NCBI GenBank assembly: GCA_011799875.1 | Contig: CM022300.1 | Coordinates: 232,572,903-232,636,902 of the forward strand | Direction of reading: 5' to 3' | Source of the DNA: Thinopyrum elongatum | Taxonomy: Eukaryota > Streptophyta > Magnoliopsida > Poales > Poaceae | Length of the DNA: 64,000 bases | In this document: in pieces, positions 34,667 through 47,150 of the stretch | How positions within the stretch are numbered: position 1 is the stretch's first letter | Layout of the letters: the number at the start of each line of letters is the position of its first letter | The notes under the pieces: model-generated | Database searches by the model: none | Told to the model about the DNA's origin: nothing | What the model saw: only the letters and a program-made list of their open reading frames with translations | Position numbers and translations under genes: made by a program

Positions 34667-35127
34667 TGATTTAAGCCTACCCCAAGCTAGTGCGATACTT
34701 TCTCCTTCACGAGGCCAAAATTTTTATATATAATTCCAATCACGATGAACTAGATGCATGGGATATTTTTTGGGTGAAATTCCAATTTCAATCGATTCCA
34801 ATTCCAAGCTCCAATATCATCACATAGCCTACACCATGTCAATGCTTTTCCCTTCAAAGATAAAGGGAAAACCTTCTGCTTTACTTCATCCCTGGGTAAA
34901 CCTGCAAGCTTAAATAATCCACAAACTTAATCCACATAGATTAGGTGCATATTAGGATGTAGTGTTCCATCTCCTGCATAAGGATTAGTTAGCAGTTTCT
35001 CTATCGTACCCGAAGGAATTTCGTAACCAATATTTTTAGTAGGTGCAGTAGGTTGAGGGACAACTCTTTTTGTTTCCGGTCGAGGTGAAGATACCCCAAA
35101 TAAACCCCTCAAAGGATTGTTTTCCAT
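34667..35127 (-). pseudogene. Gypsy gag N terminus, broken
   Basis: It starts MENNPLRGLFGVSSPRPETK at 35127, typical for Athila-lineage Gag in Triticeae, and ends at a stop after 66 codons. Remaining Gag sequence (34670-34925) needs other frames. It is out of frame with the 34666 segment, so at least one indel separates them. Confidence 0.75.
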
Positions 35128-35202
35128 AGTAACAAGTGACAGTAAATTTCAGCACATAATATAAAATTTTTCCTTACCGATTTCCACTTACCAAGAGCGC
35201 TT

Positions 35203-35221
35203 CACTCCCCGGCAATGGCGC
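35203..35221 (-). other. Primer binding site, tRNA-Asp type
   Basis: Minus strand TGGCGCCATTGCCGGGGA, one mismatch from the common TGGCGCCGTTGCCGGGGA. It is separated from the LTR end by AGACTCTTTTC. Confidence 0.8.
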
Positions 35222-35234
35222 CAGAAAAGAGTCT

Positions 35235-35642
35235 TGATGAACCACAAGTATAGGGGATGAATCATAGTCCTTTTAATAATTAAGAGTGTCAAACCCAACG
35301 AGGAGTAGAAGGAAATGACAAGCGGTTTTCAGCAAGGTATTTTCTGCAAGCACTGAAATTGTCGGTAACAGGTAGTTTGATAGCAAGATAATTTATAACG
35401 AGCAAGTAATAGTAATGGTAACAAAAGTGCAGCAAGGTAGCCCAATCCTTTTGTGGGAAAGGATAGGCCAGAACGGTCTCTTATAATAAGTAAAACATTC
35501 TTGAGGGCACCCAGGAATTTCATCTAGCCACTTTCATCATGTTGGTTTGATTCACGTTCGCTACTTTGATAATATGGTATGTGGTTGGACCGGTGCTTGG
35601 GTGTTGTTCTTACTTGAACAAGCCTCCCACTTATGATTAACC
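35235..35642 (-). repeat. Partial 5' LTR of the Athila-lineage element
   Basis: On the minus strand it ends CTATACTTGTGGTTCATCA, a typical LTR end of this group. Only about 408 bp remain, since related LTRs are longer and the sequence stops at the TGTAACAGCC start of the next element. The 3' LTR partner is missing. Confidence 0.65.
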
Positions 35643-38600
35643 TGTAACAGCCCGACATCGAAGCTCCAGATGCCTTCCATGTTTTTCGTTGTTGCCGTGT
35701 GTTTCATTTGTTTGTTGCATTCATCATCGCATCATTCTCATTGCATCGGCACTCTATTATCGTCATTTTTTTCAAAACTTGCAGCCGTTTGTAGTTGTTG
35801 CTTCTTCCACGCCTCTGTTGACCTTTCTCAAACCCCTTTGCAACCATGTCCGAAACTTCCCCGTACTTGAACCGCACGGTCATGACCGTTGGATTCGGAT
35901 CATCCCCAAACATCCCTAAAACATATTCGGTTTCTTATTTGGACTGTCCTAGCCTATTTATCTCGACCGTTCGGTTTTAATCGGAGGGTCCAATTAGCCC
36001 CTAACCAGAATCCACCTACTATATAACAGTCTAAACCCTAGCCCCTACCTGTCCAATCCACGCATTCCCATCCCGCCGCCGCCAGCCAACCACCTCTATC
36101 CTGTCTCCCTCGGGATCTCCTCCCGATCCAAATCCTCCTCGACCAATTCCCTTGATTTTCGCTGCCGCCCAACCACAGCAAAGCCGCGGCCTCCCTCGCT
36201 CTCTGGATCAGCAGGAGCCCAAGTCTTTGCCTCTGCTCCTTCCCGCCCGTGCACCGCCGTCCGCTTGGTTGGAGGCCACCCCGAGCAGCAACCAGGAGCA
36301 CGAGCTCCTCCTTCCACACCACGCGGCCGAGGACCCCAATCCCGGCGTCTGCATCGGCAAGTCCCTCGACGCTGAGCACCGGCAGGAACTGCTCACCATG
36401 CCCCCTCGTTTTCCTATCTCTCCCTTCCCCTGGTTCTTTTCTTCTCTGAGCGTGATGTCTCCCTCTCCTCTGGTTCACAGGAACGCCATGGCCTTGGAGC
36501 TTCACCACCGTCCCGTCGCCTGGATCCGTTGCGCCTCGGCCGTCCAAGGCCTTCCTCACCCAGATCCGCCCAACTCCGGCCTCCCTCTCCTTTTCCGCGC
36601 CATCGGAGCCCCTCTTCAAGTCCCCGCCGGTCTTCCTCCATGATGCTGCCGCCTTGAACCTCTCCTGCCATGGCTCTGTTGACCCTGCGCCACGCCTTCC
36701 GCCTTGATCCACTGCGCTGTCGCGGTTCCCCATCGTTGTCGACCTCCATTCCCCACCGTCGGCCTCTGCTCGCTCTGCATCAAGCAGAGGAGCTCGAACC
36801 CCTCGCCCGCACGCTGACCACGCCCTGAACCGCCTGGGCCGCCTTTGCAGCTGCCTCCCCCCCAGCCCCTGGGCAGAGCCCATGGTGTGGCCACCCCACC
36901 AGTGCCCCTTTTTCATTTTCCTCCTGTTGGGCCATCCAGTTTCGGCCCACATAATTTTTTTCCGTTTTGGACGTTTTAGCTAATTATCCAGAGTTGGCAG
37001 AATTGCAGAAAAACCCTCATGTTCATGCATTTAATAACTAATTAACCATGCATTGGATTTAAACAAACTATATATGTAAAATACTTAGATTTTCATCTAG
37101 TTTCATAATATCCAACTTTCATCCTTGTTAAAAATGTCTAAAATTGTTGTTTGCTTTAATTTGCTAAATGACATGCTAAAATGGTTTATTTCATAACTAA
37201 TTAACCGTAGCTCCGAATTAAATAAAATTTATATGTAAATGGGGTGGAAAAGTGCATAGATTAACATGGTGGTATTACTTTCATGTTTAATAGCTCTAAA
37301 CTTGTGCAGAGGGCAGAACAGTACGAAATCCAAAATATGCACATGGGGATTTTCCGGAATTGTTGTTTGTTGTTCCGGCCTCATTTAAACTTGCCTAGAT
37401 AGGTAGTTTTATTATGCTTCACCTCTTGCCATGTTAACCAACATTTAATTTTGATGAGTAGCATAAACGGGAGCGAACTAAATATTTGGAATGTGGGGTT
37501 TCGTCGATTTGTAACTCGTTGCATATTGAGCTCCACTTAATTTGTAGTATTATTTGTTGCACTTTGCCATGCCATGACTCATTAAACTGGACATGCATCA
37601 TACTTGGTTGTGCATCATGCCATGATTATGCTTGTTTGTTTACCATGTTGTTTGCTCTTTTCGGTTGTGCTTCTTCTCAATAGTTCCGATTTCGTTGCGA
37701 TTGTGAGGATTCGTTCGACTTCGTTGGTTCATCTACTTCATGGACTCGTTCTTCTTCCTAGCAGGATTTCAGGCAAGATGATCATTACCTTGGATATCAC
37801 TACTATCTTTCCTTTGCTAGTTGTCTCGATGCTATCGCTATGTCGCGCTACCTACCACTTGTTTGTCAAGCCTCCCAAATTTCCATGATAAGCCTCTAAC
37901 CATTTCCACCATCCCAGCAAACCGTTGTTTGGCTATGTTACTGCTTTGCTCAACCCGTCTTATAGCGTTGCTAGTTGCAGGTGTAGTGCAGGTTGTTCCA
38001 TGTTGGGACATGGATATCATGGGATATCACAATATCTCTTATTTAATTAATGCATCTATATACTTGGTAAAGGGTGGAAGGCTCGACCTTTTGCTTAGTG
38101 TTTTGTTCCACTCTTGCCGCCCTAGTTTCTGTCATACCAGTGTTATGTTCCTTGACGAGCACTTCTAACACATGTGGGTGTATGGAAACCCCTTGTCCAT
38201 TCGCTTAGGTTTAAACTCCTCCAGCAAGGCCCAACTTGGTTTTAATTTACCTAATAACAACTAAAACTTGCATAGGGACTTTCCAGACCCCGTGGATAAT
38301 TAATCAACAACCCGGGCCAGTGGTCCTCATGAGTGTTTGTCCAAACTAGAGCACTATGTGGGGCCGCCCCTTGGCAACTTGGGGTATTTGGCACCTGTAC
38401 GCATAGCTTATCCGCCGTGTCCTGAGAATGAGATACGCGGCTCCAATCGGGATCATCGACACGTCGGGAGGTCTTGGTGGTTTAGTTTTGCCATTGACGA
38501 GTGGCTTGTCCACTGGAATTCCTTATTGTAAGCATCATGTTCTTCATGGTGTGAGGATGTTCCATCGGATGCGCGTGGAATTTATAATGGACCACTTGGA

Positions 38601-39391
38601 GCACCCCTGCATGGTTAAATCTTTTCGAGAGCCATGCCCGTGGTTATGTGGCAGATTGGAAATTTATAATATCCTGTTGTAGAGAACTTGAACCAGATCC
38701 GAATTAAAATACACCAACCATGTGTGTAACTGTGACCGTCTCTTTTTGAGTGAGTTTGAGAAGAGAACACGGAGGGGTTATGTTTGAATGTAAGTAGTTC
38801 ATGATCACTTATTGATCATTACTAATTTGCGACCATATGCGTAGTTACTCTTCTTACTCTTGTACTCATAAGTTAGCCACCATACAATGCTTAGTGCTTG
38901 CTGCAACCTCACCACTTATCCATTCCATACCCATTAAGCTTTGCTAGTCTTGATAACCATGGTAATGGGATTGCTGAGTCCTCGTGGCTCACAGATTACT
39001 ACAACAACAGGTGCAGGTACAGGTAATGTAATGATCTGACGCGAGAGCGATGCATGCTTGTTTTGGAGTTCTTCTTCCGCTTCTTCTTCGATCAAGGGAT
39101 AGGTTCCGGGTCGGGAGCCTGGGATTAGCAGGGTGGATGTCGTTCTTCTTTTTCGTTTGATTTCATCTGTAGTCGGATCCTGCTCTTCTGTATGATGATT
39201 GCTATGTATCGATGAACTGTTGTATTCATGTTGTAGCTTGTGGCGAGTGTAAGCCTTTATCTTGTATTCTCATCTATTCAGTACATGGTATGTTGTAATG
39301 ATATCCACCTTGCTATGCGCTCAAAATGCGGTTGTGCCCCAATCATGAGTTCATCACGTGATTGGGATAGAATCGCATCTTGGGCGCTACA
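35643..39391 (+). repeat. Long LTR of a LARD-like or Tekay-like Gypsy element
   Basis: It starts TGTAACAGCCCGACATCG and ends TTGGGCGCTACA, directly followed by a tRNA-iMet primer site, which is what defines it as a 5' LTR (about 3.75 kb). A TATA box (ACTATATAACAG, 36020-36026) precedes a GC-rich downstream block 36050-36950. The rest is AT-rich. Short open frames on both strands in the GC-rich part are not supported as genes. No second LTR copy exists in the window, so the length rests on the two termini alone. Confidence 0.65.
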
Positions 39392-39393
39392 TG

Positions 39394-39406
39394 TTGGTAT
39401 CAGAGC
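39394..39406 (+). other. Primer binding site, tRNA-iMet
   Basis: TTGGTATCAGAGCC follows the LTR end CTACA after two bases. This is a perfect match to the common plant initiator-Met primer site. Confidence 0.85.
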
Positions 39407-42162
39407 CTTACCGACAGCAAGTGCCCCCTTGATTGATCGAACCATTGCCGTTGTTGAGTCTAGAAAAAACTATTTTGAGCCTAGTTATATCGGAGAGTAG
39501 GAATTCTTTTTACTCCTCATCCCCTTCATCAGTCTGGTGAGGAATCGTGACGTAGGTGTTTTTGTTTCCATTACTCTCCTTTTTCACTCAATTTTTTTAG
39601 GATCACGCGGGTATTGTGGAATCGGTCCGATATCATTGTGACAGGAACTCTGTTCTTGGTGCCTCCTGTCATTTAGAGGTTGTGGCAGTGTCCCGGGGAG
39701 TTGAGATCCAAGGAGTTTTCGTCACAATGCTTATCATTTCAGTTCCGGAATACCAGAGGACGCCGACATCAAAAACGCTTCTATACTCTTTGTGGTGAGA
39801 GTAGTTTGGCGCCACCTAGTACTGGGAAGAGTGATCAGATGTATTGCCATAGCTAGTATAGCTATTGTTTTTTGAAGGTCTGAGGTACACAGTTTTTGAG
39901 GTTCTTGGTTATGTGTTGAGTAGGCAGTACATTTGGAGCGTAGAATTCTGCTAGGAGTTGTGTGATATATTTTGCTCCTTGTACTTGTTGTCCCGGATTG
40001 CATAACTGAGAATGTTGGGAGTTCCTAGGTGGGAATGCAAGTAGTTACCCATGATTTCTTTTCGATAGATGTATGAGTTGAGATTGGGGTCCAACGTCTA
40101 GTGGTTCATTTTTCACGGTCGATTTACAGTGGTCACGAGACGCCTTAAAGAATCCTTGTCTATGCTGATTCGGGGACGTCTTGTTTTTCATTCATGATGT
40201 CCGCTGTACGTCGTGCCCGTGGGGCCTCATCGCGAACACTTTGGGCAAAATCTCTATCATATGTTTGTTTCCGGCTTATTCTGCAAGCCAATCCTTTGTT
40301 TTGTTTTGAGTTGTGGTATTCGAGTTGCTTCGAAGTCAAGTGTTGATTCCATGCCTTTTTCTAAGCGGAGTCTCATATTTCTATGGGAGTACCAATCCGT
40401 CTTGATCATCGAGATTGTCATGTCAATCCTTTTCAATCGGTGCACTTCTCTTCAAGTTATTCCATATGGATTCGTCCGTTTCATCTGTCCCAAGTTGCCT
40501 TTGTTTTTCCACCGTCCCACCCTTTTTCTTCAAGGACTCAGATTTCTTAATCAAGTATCCATTTTATTGAGGTAAAGTCTCTTCATTTTTTCCTTCAATG
40601 TTCTTACCCGGTGATTCTCATGAAGATGCATAAGAGCTTCAAGTTTATCATTCTTCGTTCCGAAATTCTTTCGGTGGATTCAATTCTAGCTTCGATGTTG
40701 ATCATATCTCTTCTTCTTGTTTCACATGTTTTCCCATGTTGGAATTTCTTATACAAGTCTCTCTTGTATTCACCTCTCTGTATTCACATCCGGAGTGCTA
40801 AAGACATCTCAGAAGATTCATGTTTCCAATCTTAATCCGTTCAAGCTATTTTGAGGTTGTTATCTCATTCAAACCATTTAATTCAACCAGTGTAATCTCT
40901 CTTTCAAGCAATCATTTCAACGCTGTTTCTTTTGAGTGGGCCCATAACCCACATGTCTTTTCCCAGGATCTTACCTGACTCTTCTATTTTTTTCCGGAGT
41001 GATTCTCAAATTCTTTTCAAAGCTTGACGTAAGAATGAATTTTCATCAGTCATGTGCCTTCTCCAAGATCACTTTCAAATTCTTTTCATCTTTGACTCAA
41101 CCTTTCTACCCTTTATTGTTCCACAGTGTCTCAACAATTTGGTGGTGTTCCTCGTCATGATTTTCAGCATTCAAGACTGAAGAAGAGTTTTCTCCAAATC
41201 TTGTTTGTTCTCTCGAAGATTCGCCGTTCAAGCTTGATGCTATCATCTCAAATCATTTCCGATTGTGAGAAATTGTTTTCACCCATCCGGCACATTTGAG
41301 GACTTGCTTTTCTTTCTTGATCATCTGAAGGCCATCATTTCAGAAGATTTCTTCGTTTTAAGTTTCCAGTTGCGTTCTCCAATTATTCTAAATTGATGCC
41401 TCTTCGTTCGTCTCCATATTCTTACCGGTGCATCATTCAAGTATTCTCTGGTTAGCTTGTCATCTCTTCATTCTCTTGTATCTAAATTCCCTCAAGTATC
41501 TTCATTCATTTTCTAATTCTTCCCGGCGATTCTTTCTCTTTTCTTCAATCGTTTTCAATTCTTACGATGGTTCGTTCAAGATTCCTTTTCTTTGTTACCA
41601 TATCAATTCATTCGTTCTTTCCGAAATCATAACGGTGGTTCGTTGAAGATTTTCCAAAGTTTGTGCTATATCTCTCCTTAATCCTTCTCAATGAGAATAA
41701 GTAGTATGCCAAATCCGTTGCTTGTCATCAATTTAAGTTGATGCAGGATAAACATGCAGTAAATCTTAATATTGTTTCCTCGAGGTGATTCAATTCTTTT
41801 CTTCCGGAGTTCCTTCATGATATCAATTTCTCGGTTCTATGTTTTTCATCTATTCTTTTCCGGAGTTTCAAGTTTTCTCGGTTGTCTCGTCTCGAAGCTC
41901 TAATTCATTGCAAGACTCCAATCTTATTCTTTTCAACCTTCATTTCTTTTCTAGTATCCTTTCAGTCCGGAGTTCTTCCAAGAGGTTCTACGTGGTGTTT
42001 CATCAAGATTTAATTCATTCTCGAAGTCTTCCCTAAGGATTGTGCTAATTGTGGTGCTTATCAATGATCCAAGTTTTCTCCTATCCTCTCGGCGAAAGAA
42101 GTTTTTCATCTTTTCTTGATCTCAACCAATCAATTGTTTCCTTTAGTGGCCGGTCGTCACCT
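39407..42162 (+). other. Non-coding internal region of the LARD-like element
   Basis: 2.75 kb with no gag or pol motif in any frame. From about 40.3 kb it becomes strongly T- and C-rich on the plus strand, with recurring TTCCGGAGT and TTCTTTTC phrases (40787, 40990, 41799, 41857 and 41967 areas). This composition is typical of large retrotransposon derivatives. It ends abruptly at about 42162. Confidence 0.55.
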
Positions 42163-42251
42163 CATAGTTGGGCCATACTGGGCCGTCGATGGAGCCGCGC
42201 GCCGGGTTGCAGGCAGGCAGGTCTGGGTACCCCCGATCCCAGAACGCCGAC
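42163..42251 (-). repeat. Truncated 3' LTR of the Tat(-) element
   Basis: 89 bp align with the start of the LTR at 51184 (ending GACGGCCCAGTATGGCCC against GACGGCCCAGTACAGCCC) and then identity stops. The remaining 770 bp of LTR are absent, and non-coding DNA of another element follows. Confidence 0.75.
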
Positions 42252-42699
42252 AGTAGCCCCCGGGCCCAAGGCGCGCTTGGCCTGGCTTCGAAGCGAAGGC
42301 AACGAAGGGAGGGCGAAGCGACGCGGGCCCTCACCGCCTGCAGGCCAGGCTTGATGCGTGGCGCACGACGGGAGGTGGACGCCCCCACTCCCCACATCGC
42401 CTCGGCAAGTGCCCAGGCTGACAAAAAGCCTGGCGTGCATGCTGCGAGGCCATCATTGCTCCTCCTCATCTTGCTCCCGATCCCCTTCTCCAGCCAGAAG
42501 CTCCCCCAGATCCAGTCACAACGCCTTCTCTCCCTTCTTCCCTCGCCGGCACCGACGACTCCCCGAATAGCGCCTGCCGGGAAATCGAAGCTTGTGGCCC
42601 AGGTCGTGACCTCCTCATCTCCCGCACCGGCGCTCTTGGCCTCCTCCATCGTCAAGAAGGAGGACCTCAACCCGGTGCTCCCTTTGACAGCCGATGACA

Positions 42700-45683
42700 A
42701 CAATGACTGGGGCAAGACCCGGATCTGGCCTGGCTCCACTTCGCCCAGCGTTCGGCCGAAGACGTCCTACCCCTTCTTCTTCAATGGCGTCTTCGCCGGG
42801 TTGGTTCCGCCCTTCTCTGATTTCTTCTTCGCCATCCTCAGGCACTACAGAATTCATGCTCTCCACCTTTAGCCCAACTCCATCCTTCTCCTATCCGTCT
42901 TTGCTTTCTACTGTGAAGCTATCGTGGGGGTCAGGCCCTTACTGGCACTCTTCCGCCACTTCTTCAACCTACGGTTCTCCACCGTGGCCCAGCTATCTGG
43001 GTGCGCCTCCTTCATCGATGTGCTCAGCGAGAACAAGCTCCTAAAGGCCAGGAACAAGGTGGAGGGCTTCCGGCGCCGCTGGGTTTACCTGGACGCCCGC
43101 AAGATCGACCCGCTCCTATAGTTTCCGACGGAGCTGCCTGAGCGGATCCCAGAGTGGGGTTCCGCGAAGCTCACCGACCCGCGGGCGAAACCTGTTCTGG
43201 AGAAGATAGCCTCGGATATGGAGGCGAAGCTGCTAATGGGGGCGATGATTGTGAAGGAGTTCTTGGCGCAGCGCCTCGCGCCACTCCAATCGCGCTCGAA
43301 GGGGCGTACGAGGGCGTGGGAGACACACTGAGGCTGCGTGTTGCTGGCTTGACGGGCGAAGAGGCGGACGTGGCCTAGAACACCTTGCTCAGCTGCATTC
43401 CGGGGGACATCCCCGAGGCCTATGCCCCGCTGTACCGCCGCGATGACATGGAGGATCTGGTCGTTGCCATGCCCGCCTTCAAGGAGTTGGGGCTCGTGCT
43501 GTCCGACGGCCCTGGTTCCTCGGTGGAGCTGTCCTCCGGTAGCAGCGGAGGCCATGAGGACTTGGAGGAGACGGAGGAGGGCGACCTCGAGGAGGCGTCC
43601 CCATTGTCACGACTAGAGCTCCTCCTCGGCCTCGAAGATGATGATGCCGACGCAGGCGAGCTTCCGGCTGCAGGTCTCCCGCGCCTCGCTAGGACGCCTA
43701 GGATGGCTGAGTCCGCGCCTCCGACCGCACGAACGCCTGGCCGGGCGGCCTCAGGTGAGGGGGTGGCGGTGCCTCCTCCGGAAGGCCCTTCTTTCCCTGC
43801 CGGGGCGGCCGAGGAGGTGGGTTTGTCCCTGCATGGCACGCCGTCGACGGTCGTGACGGCCCCCACTAGCGTGGCCGAGATTTCACCGGCCAAGACCCCT
43901 CAGGGGAGCCCCCGCTCTCCCCTGGCAAGCAATGTCACCATGGGGCCCGTCGGGGGCCACTCTGCCAGTCCCCGGGCCTTGACCGCGATGAAGAAGGAAG
44001 CGGCCGCATTGGCCTCTAAGGAGGAGAAGAAGAGGAAGTGAGCTGCACCAGATGACTCAGTGTCTTTGCCTTACCTTTTGATCGTGCATTCATGATCCAA
44101 GCGCTCACGCTGTCCCTTGTCGCATCAGCCAGGGGTGACGGCATGGGGAAGAAGAAGAAGAAGCTGAATGCGGACGCGAAGGTACCGATCGTGCCAAAGG
44201 CGGCCTCAGCACTTGGTTGCGGCCTTGGCAGGCACGGGGCGTGCTGCGCCGGCCTGGCGCAATCCTTGGGCGCGCGAGCAGCACTGTGCCAGGGCACACA
44301 GGCGTGCTGCCCCCTCCCGATGCCTTGACGGTGCCGCTTGGGGGGCCGGCCATCAAAGATGCGGGAGCTCACCAAGTCGCGCTCCTCGCCGCGGTAGCTG
44401 CAGCCCCAACCTTAGGGCAGGGGATGACACCTCATCCCCCTCTGGTTGAGCCCAACTCGAGGGGTGCTGCATCGCAGCCTCAGGCGGAGCCAGTCCCCGC
44501 GATCCAGCAGGCCACGGAGTCGGCTCCTCTTTTCGTGTCGTAGGAGTCGGGCAGTGCTGAGGGGAAACCGAGTCCTTCGGCGCCCCAAGCTGACCGCGCC
44601 ATGGCCCCTTGGTAATGAAGCTGGCCGACCCACTGGTGCCGCCCCCTCGTGAGACCCTTGCGCTCGCGAGCTGTCGCCCCTTGATCAGACCCCGGGGCTC
44701 TGGACGAGGCTTATGCTGCTCTTGGCCGGCTTCAGACAGACCTCCAGGATGCCAATAGGTGCCTCAAGAGGGAGCGCCTGGGGCTCGTCTCGGTGTGGCT
44801 CAAGGCGATGCAACAACCGAGGCAGCTTGGGGTCAGGCCAAAGCTACCACTACAGAGAGCAAGAAGGAAGCCACCGAAGCCAAGGTGGCCCGTGATGAAG
44901 TGCTGGCTGATGCAGAGTCGGCTGTGGAACGTTGCGGCGAGGCGACGGCCAACCTGAAGGCACTCCAGGAGGAGCAGGTCACGCGCGCACAACGGCTTCA
45001 GCAGTGGGAGGATGACCTCAAGGTTCGCGAGGTGAAGCTCAAGGTCCGCGACTCTGTGCTGGCGAAGGTGGTCGTGCAGGAGGATAGTGCCCGGGGCCCA
45101 AGCATCCCAGGCCAAGAACGTCTCTGAGGCGGCGGCCCGACTAGACGCCAGGGAAAAGATCCTTGCCAATGCCGAGAGGACAGCGGCGGCGGACCGCGAC
45201 GCCTTCTCCGCCCTTGAGCTCAGGGCTCGCCGAGCGCTGAAGTCGATTTGTAGAGGAGGGTTCGAGGGCCCGCTCGCGGTCCCTGAGGACGGTTATGTGA
45301 ATTTTTCCTCCAGGCTCGCCTCGGAGCTTGAGGGCGCCGGCGCCAAGGTCGACGCTATCCTGGAGGCGGAATGCCGCGACCTCTTCTTCGTGGCGGTGAC
45401 CCGCGTCTTCAGCCATCTTTATCTCCGCGAAGCTAGCTTCGACTTTGACGCCGTAACGGGCCCCATTCCTCTCGAACTCCGCGCTGAAACAACGGAGGCC
45501 GTGAAGGGCCATGTGGTCACGCTGCTCGGGAAGGTTACCTGTGTCGACAGCAGATCTGCCTTAGCCGACGCGGGCGGCGAAGGCGACAGCAACGGTGATG
45601 ACGGCAACATCGAAGACGAGCCTGCTGCGGCCGAGGCGAGCGGTGGTGACGGTGGCAACGGCAACGACGGTCCTTCCCCCTGA
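42700..45683 (+). pseudogene. Antisense gene of the Tat(-) element (Transposase_28-like)
   Basis: The gene runs opposite to gag-pol. Its N-terminal domain (FFNGVFAGLVPPFSDFFFAI, RHYRIHALHL, YCEAIVGVRPLLALFRHFFN; 42760-43000) fits the PF04195 'putative gypsy type transposon' family. A middle acidic and Pro-rich region (43385-44041) and a C-terminal coiled coil follow, with EAECRDLFFVAVTRVFSHLY near 45365-45425. It ends GNDGPSP stop at 45683. Stops at 42870-42872, 43119-43121 and 43376-43378 and frameshifts near 43290, 44700 and 45080 break it. Splice sites are unclear. Related genes are known in the same antisense place in other Tat elements; their function is not established. Confidence 0.7.
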
Positions 45684-47150
45684 AGTTTATCCTGCAACAA
45701 CTAATCATGCCTCGTGGAGGCGTAAGACTTTGCCCGAATTTGTGATACATTTGGTGCTTGTAATAACTGTTTGAACTCCATGATTTTCTTTTCGTGCTTG
45801 CCTTCGTGCTCCGTGTCGGCAGGGCCCAGCCCCGTGCATGCCTCGGCCGCCATTGGGTCATCATGTCGTGATGCCTGGATGAGGCCAAGGGGCGAGGGGC
45901 TATGTGACTAGTGAGGCCCCTGAGTCGCAATGCTCAGGGGTCCCCCTTGACGTGCGAGTGGCCCTCATGAAGGAAACATGGGCGACGACAAGGTTAATCC
46001 GGGGTCCTCCATACCTTTTTCTCGTCAGCCTTCACCTAGGGGGGGGGGGCGTGAGAAGATGAAGCACCAAGGACGTAGTGAGGTTGCATTCACGGAGGCA
46101 GGCCTATGTGCCAGGGCCTGGCCTAAAGCGTAGGCACCTCGTCCAGCCCCCTCACGTGTGCATCCCACGGGAATGCTGCGAGCAGTGCTGCCTGAAAAGC
46201 CGAGAGGCTGTCCTGAGGTTGGCGCCACCCGTAGGGCGCCCTCCGTTGTTTATCCACCAGCGCGGAGCATGGGCTTCCACTAGGCGTGGGCATGGTCGTG
46301 GAGCGACCGCATCCGCCAGCGTTGAGCATGGGGCTTCCACTGGGGGTGGGTAGGGAGCTCTGTACTAGAGTCTCCGGGCGTGTACAGCCCTGTTTCGTTC
46401 GTACACATGACTGGCACGGCAGAACTTTGAGGAGGTGTATCTGGGCACTCATGAGCCAGCTCGGGGCTCAAGAGGCCCTACCTCAAGGCGGGTTGCGCCT
46501 GAATTTTGGGCGAGGAGTGCGCTTATGAAACCTGTTTGACGGGGGCGACCTGCGCCGAGCGAACGTCTAGAGGTCATCGCACGAGAAGGCTAGACACCAG
46601 GGACCCACAGGAGGTGACGTGGATGGGGCCGGCCTGCCAGACAAAGCTCGGTCGCTTGGGTTTATCAATGCTGCAGGGAAGGACTCGAGCACAGACACCG
46701 CGGCAAGACTTCTCATGCAATAACCCAAGGAAGAACGCCCGGCGCGCGGCTCCCGTGACGGCGAAGCGCCAGATTGCTGTTGTGCAAACCGGGCCACGCA
46801 CCCTTACTCACCCACTCACGATTAGCTCATGCGAGGACAAGGCACCAAGGACACTGGGAGGTGACGTGCACGTGAACTAGCCCGCAAGACAGAGCTCGAT
46901 CGCTTGGATTTAACAACGCTGCAGGGACGGACCCGAGCACAGACGCCATGCCAGCCCTTAATCATGATGTGGTCATGGGCGGGATTGCGAGGGCGCGACG
47001 ACATTCATAGTGATGAAGCACCGGGCAAGCAGGTTGAAATATCACGGAAATTTTATCGAAGGCAAGGCCAGTTCCGATACATGCGCAAAACAATACAGCT
47101 GCAGGGGCGGGCCCTGCATCCTGAGGATAATGCATCCCGAGGGGCGCCCT
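45684..47150. repeat. Repeat-rich spacer of the Tat(-) element
   Basis: About 240-bp imperfect direct repeats: AGCTCGGTCGCTTGGGTTTA near 46646 and AGCTCGATCGCTTGGATTTA near 46889, each followed by CTGCAGGGA..GACTCGAGCACAGAC-like text. A 57-bp duplication (GAGCATGGGCTTCCACT at 46266 and GAGCATGGGGCTTCCACT at 46323) lies before them. No coding sequence recognised. Confidence 0.7.

Larger units (their letters stand above)
17986..35642 (-). mobile_element. Athila-lineage Gypsy retrotransposon, interrupted and truncated
   Basis: Minus-strand order from the right: partial 5' LTR, tRNA-Asp-type primer site, gag, protease, [CACTA insertion 22952-33200], RT, RNase H, integrase, then a long 3' untranslated region with an extra ORF. 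The gene order, the TGGCGCC primer site and the ORF behind pol fit the Triticeae Sabrina/WHAM/Derami group. The 3' LTR is absent, because the element stops abruptly against the CACTA-type end at 17985. The 5' LTR is cut by the element starting at 35643. Confidence 0.85.

Noticed and set aside
36038..36952. 304-codon minus-strand frame in the LARD LTR
   Set aside because: GC-rich composition keeps several frames open at once; no domain and no codon bias beyond composition.
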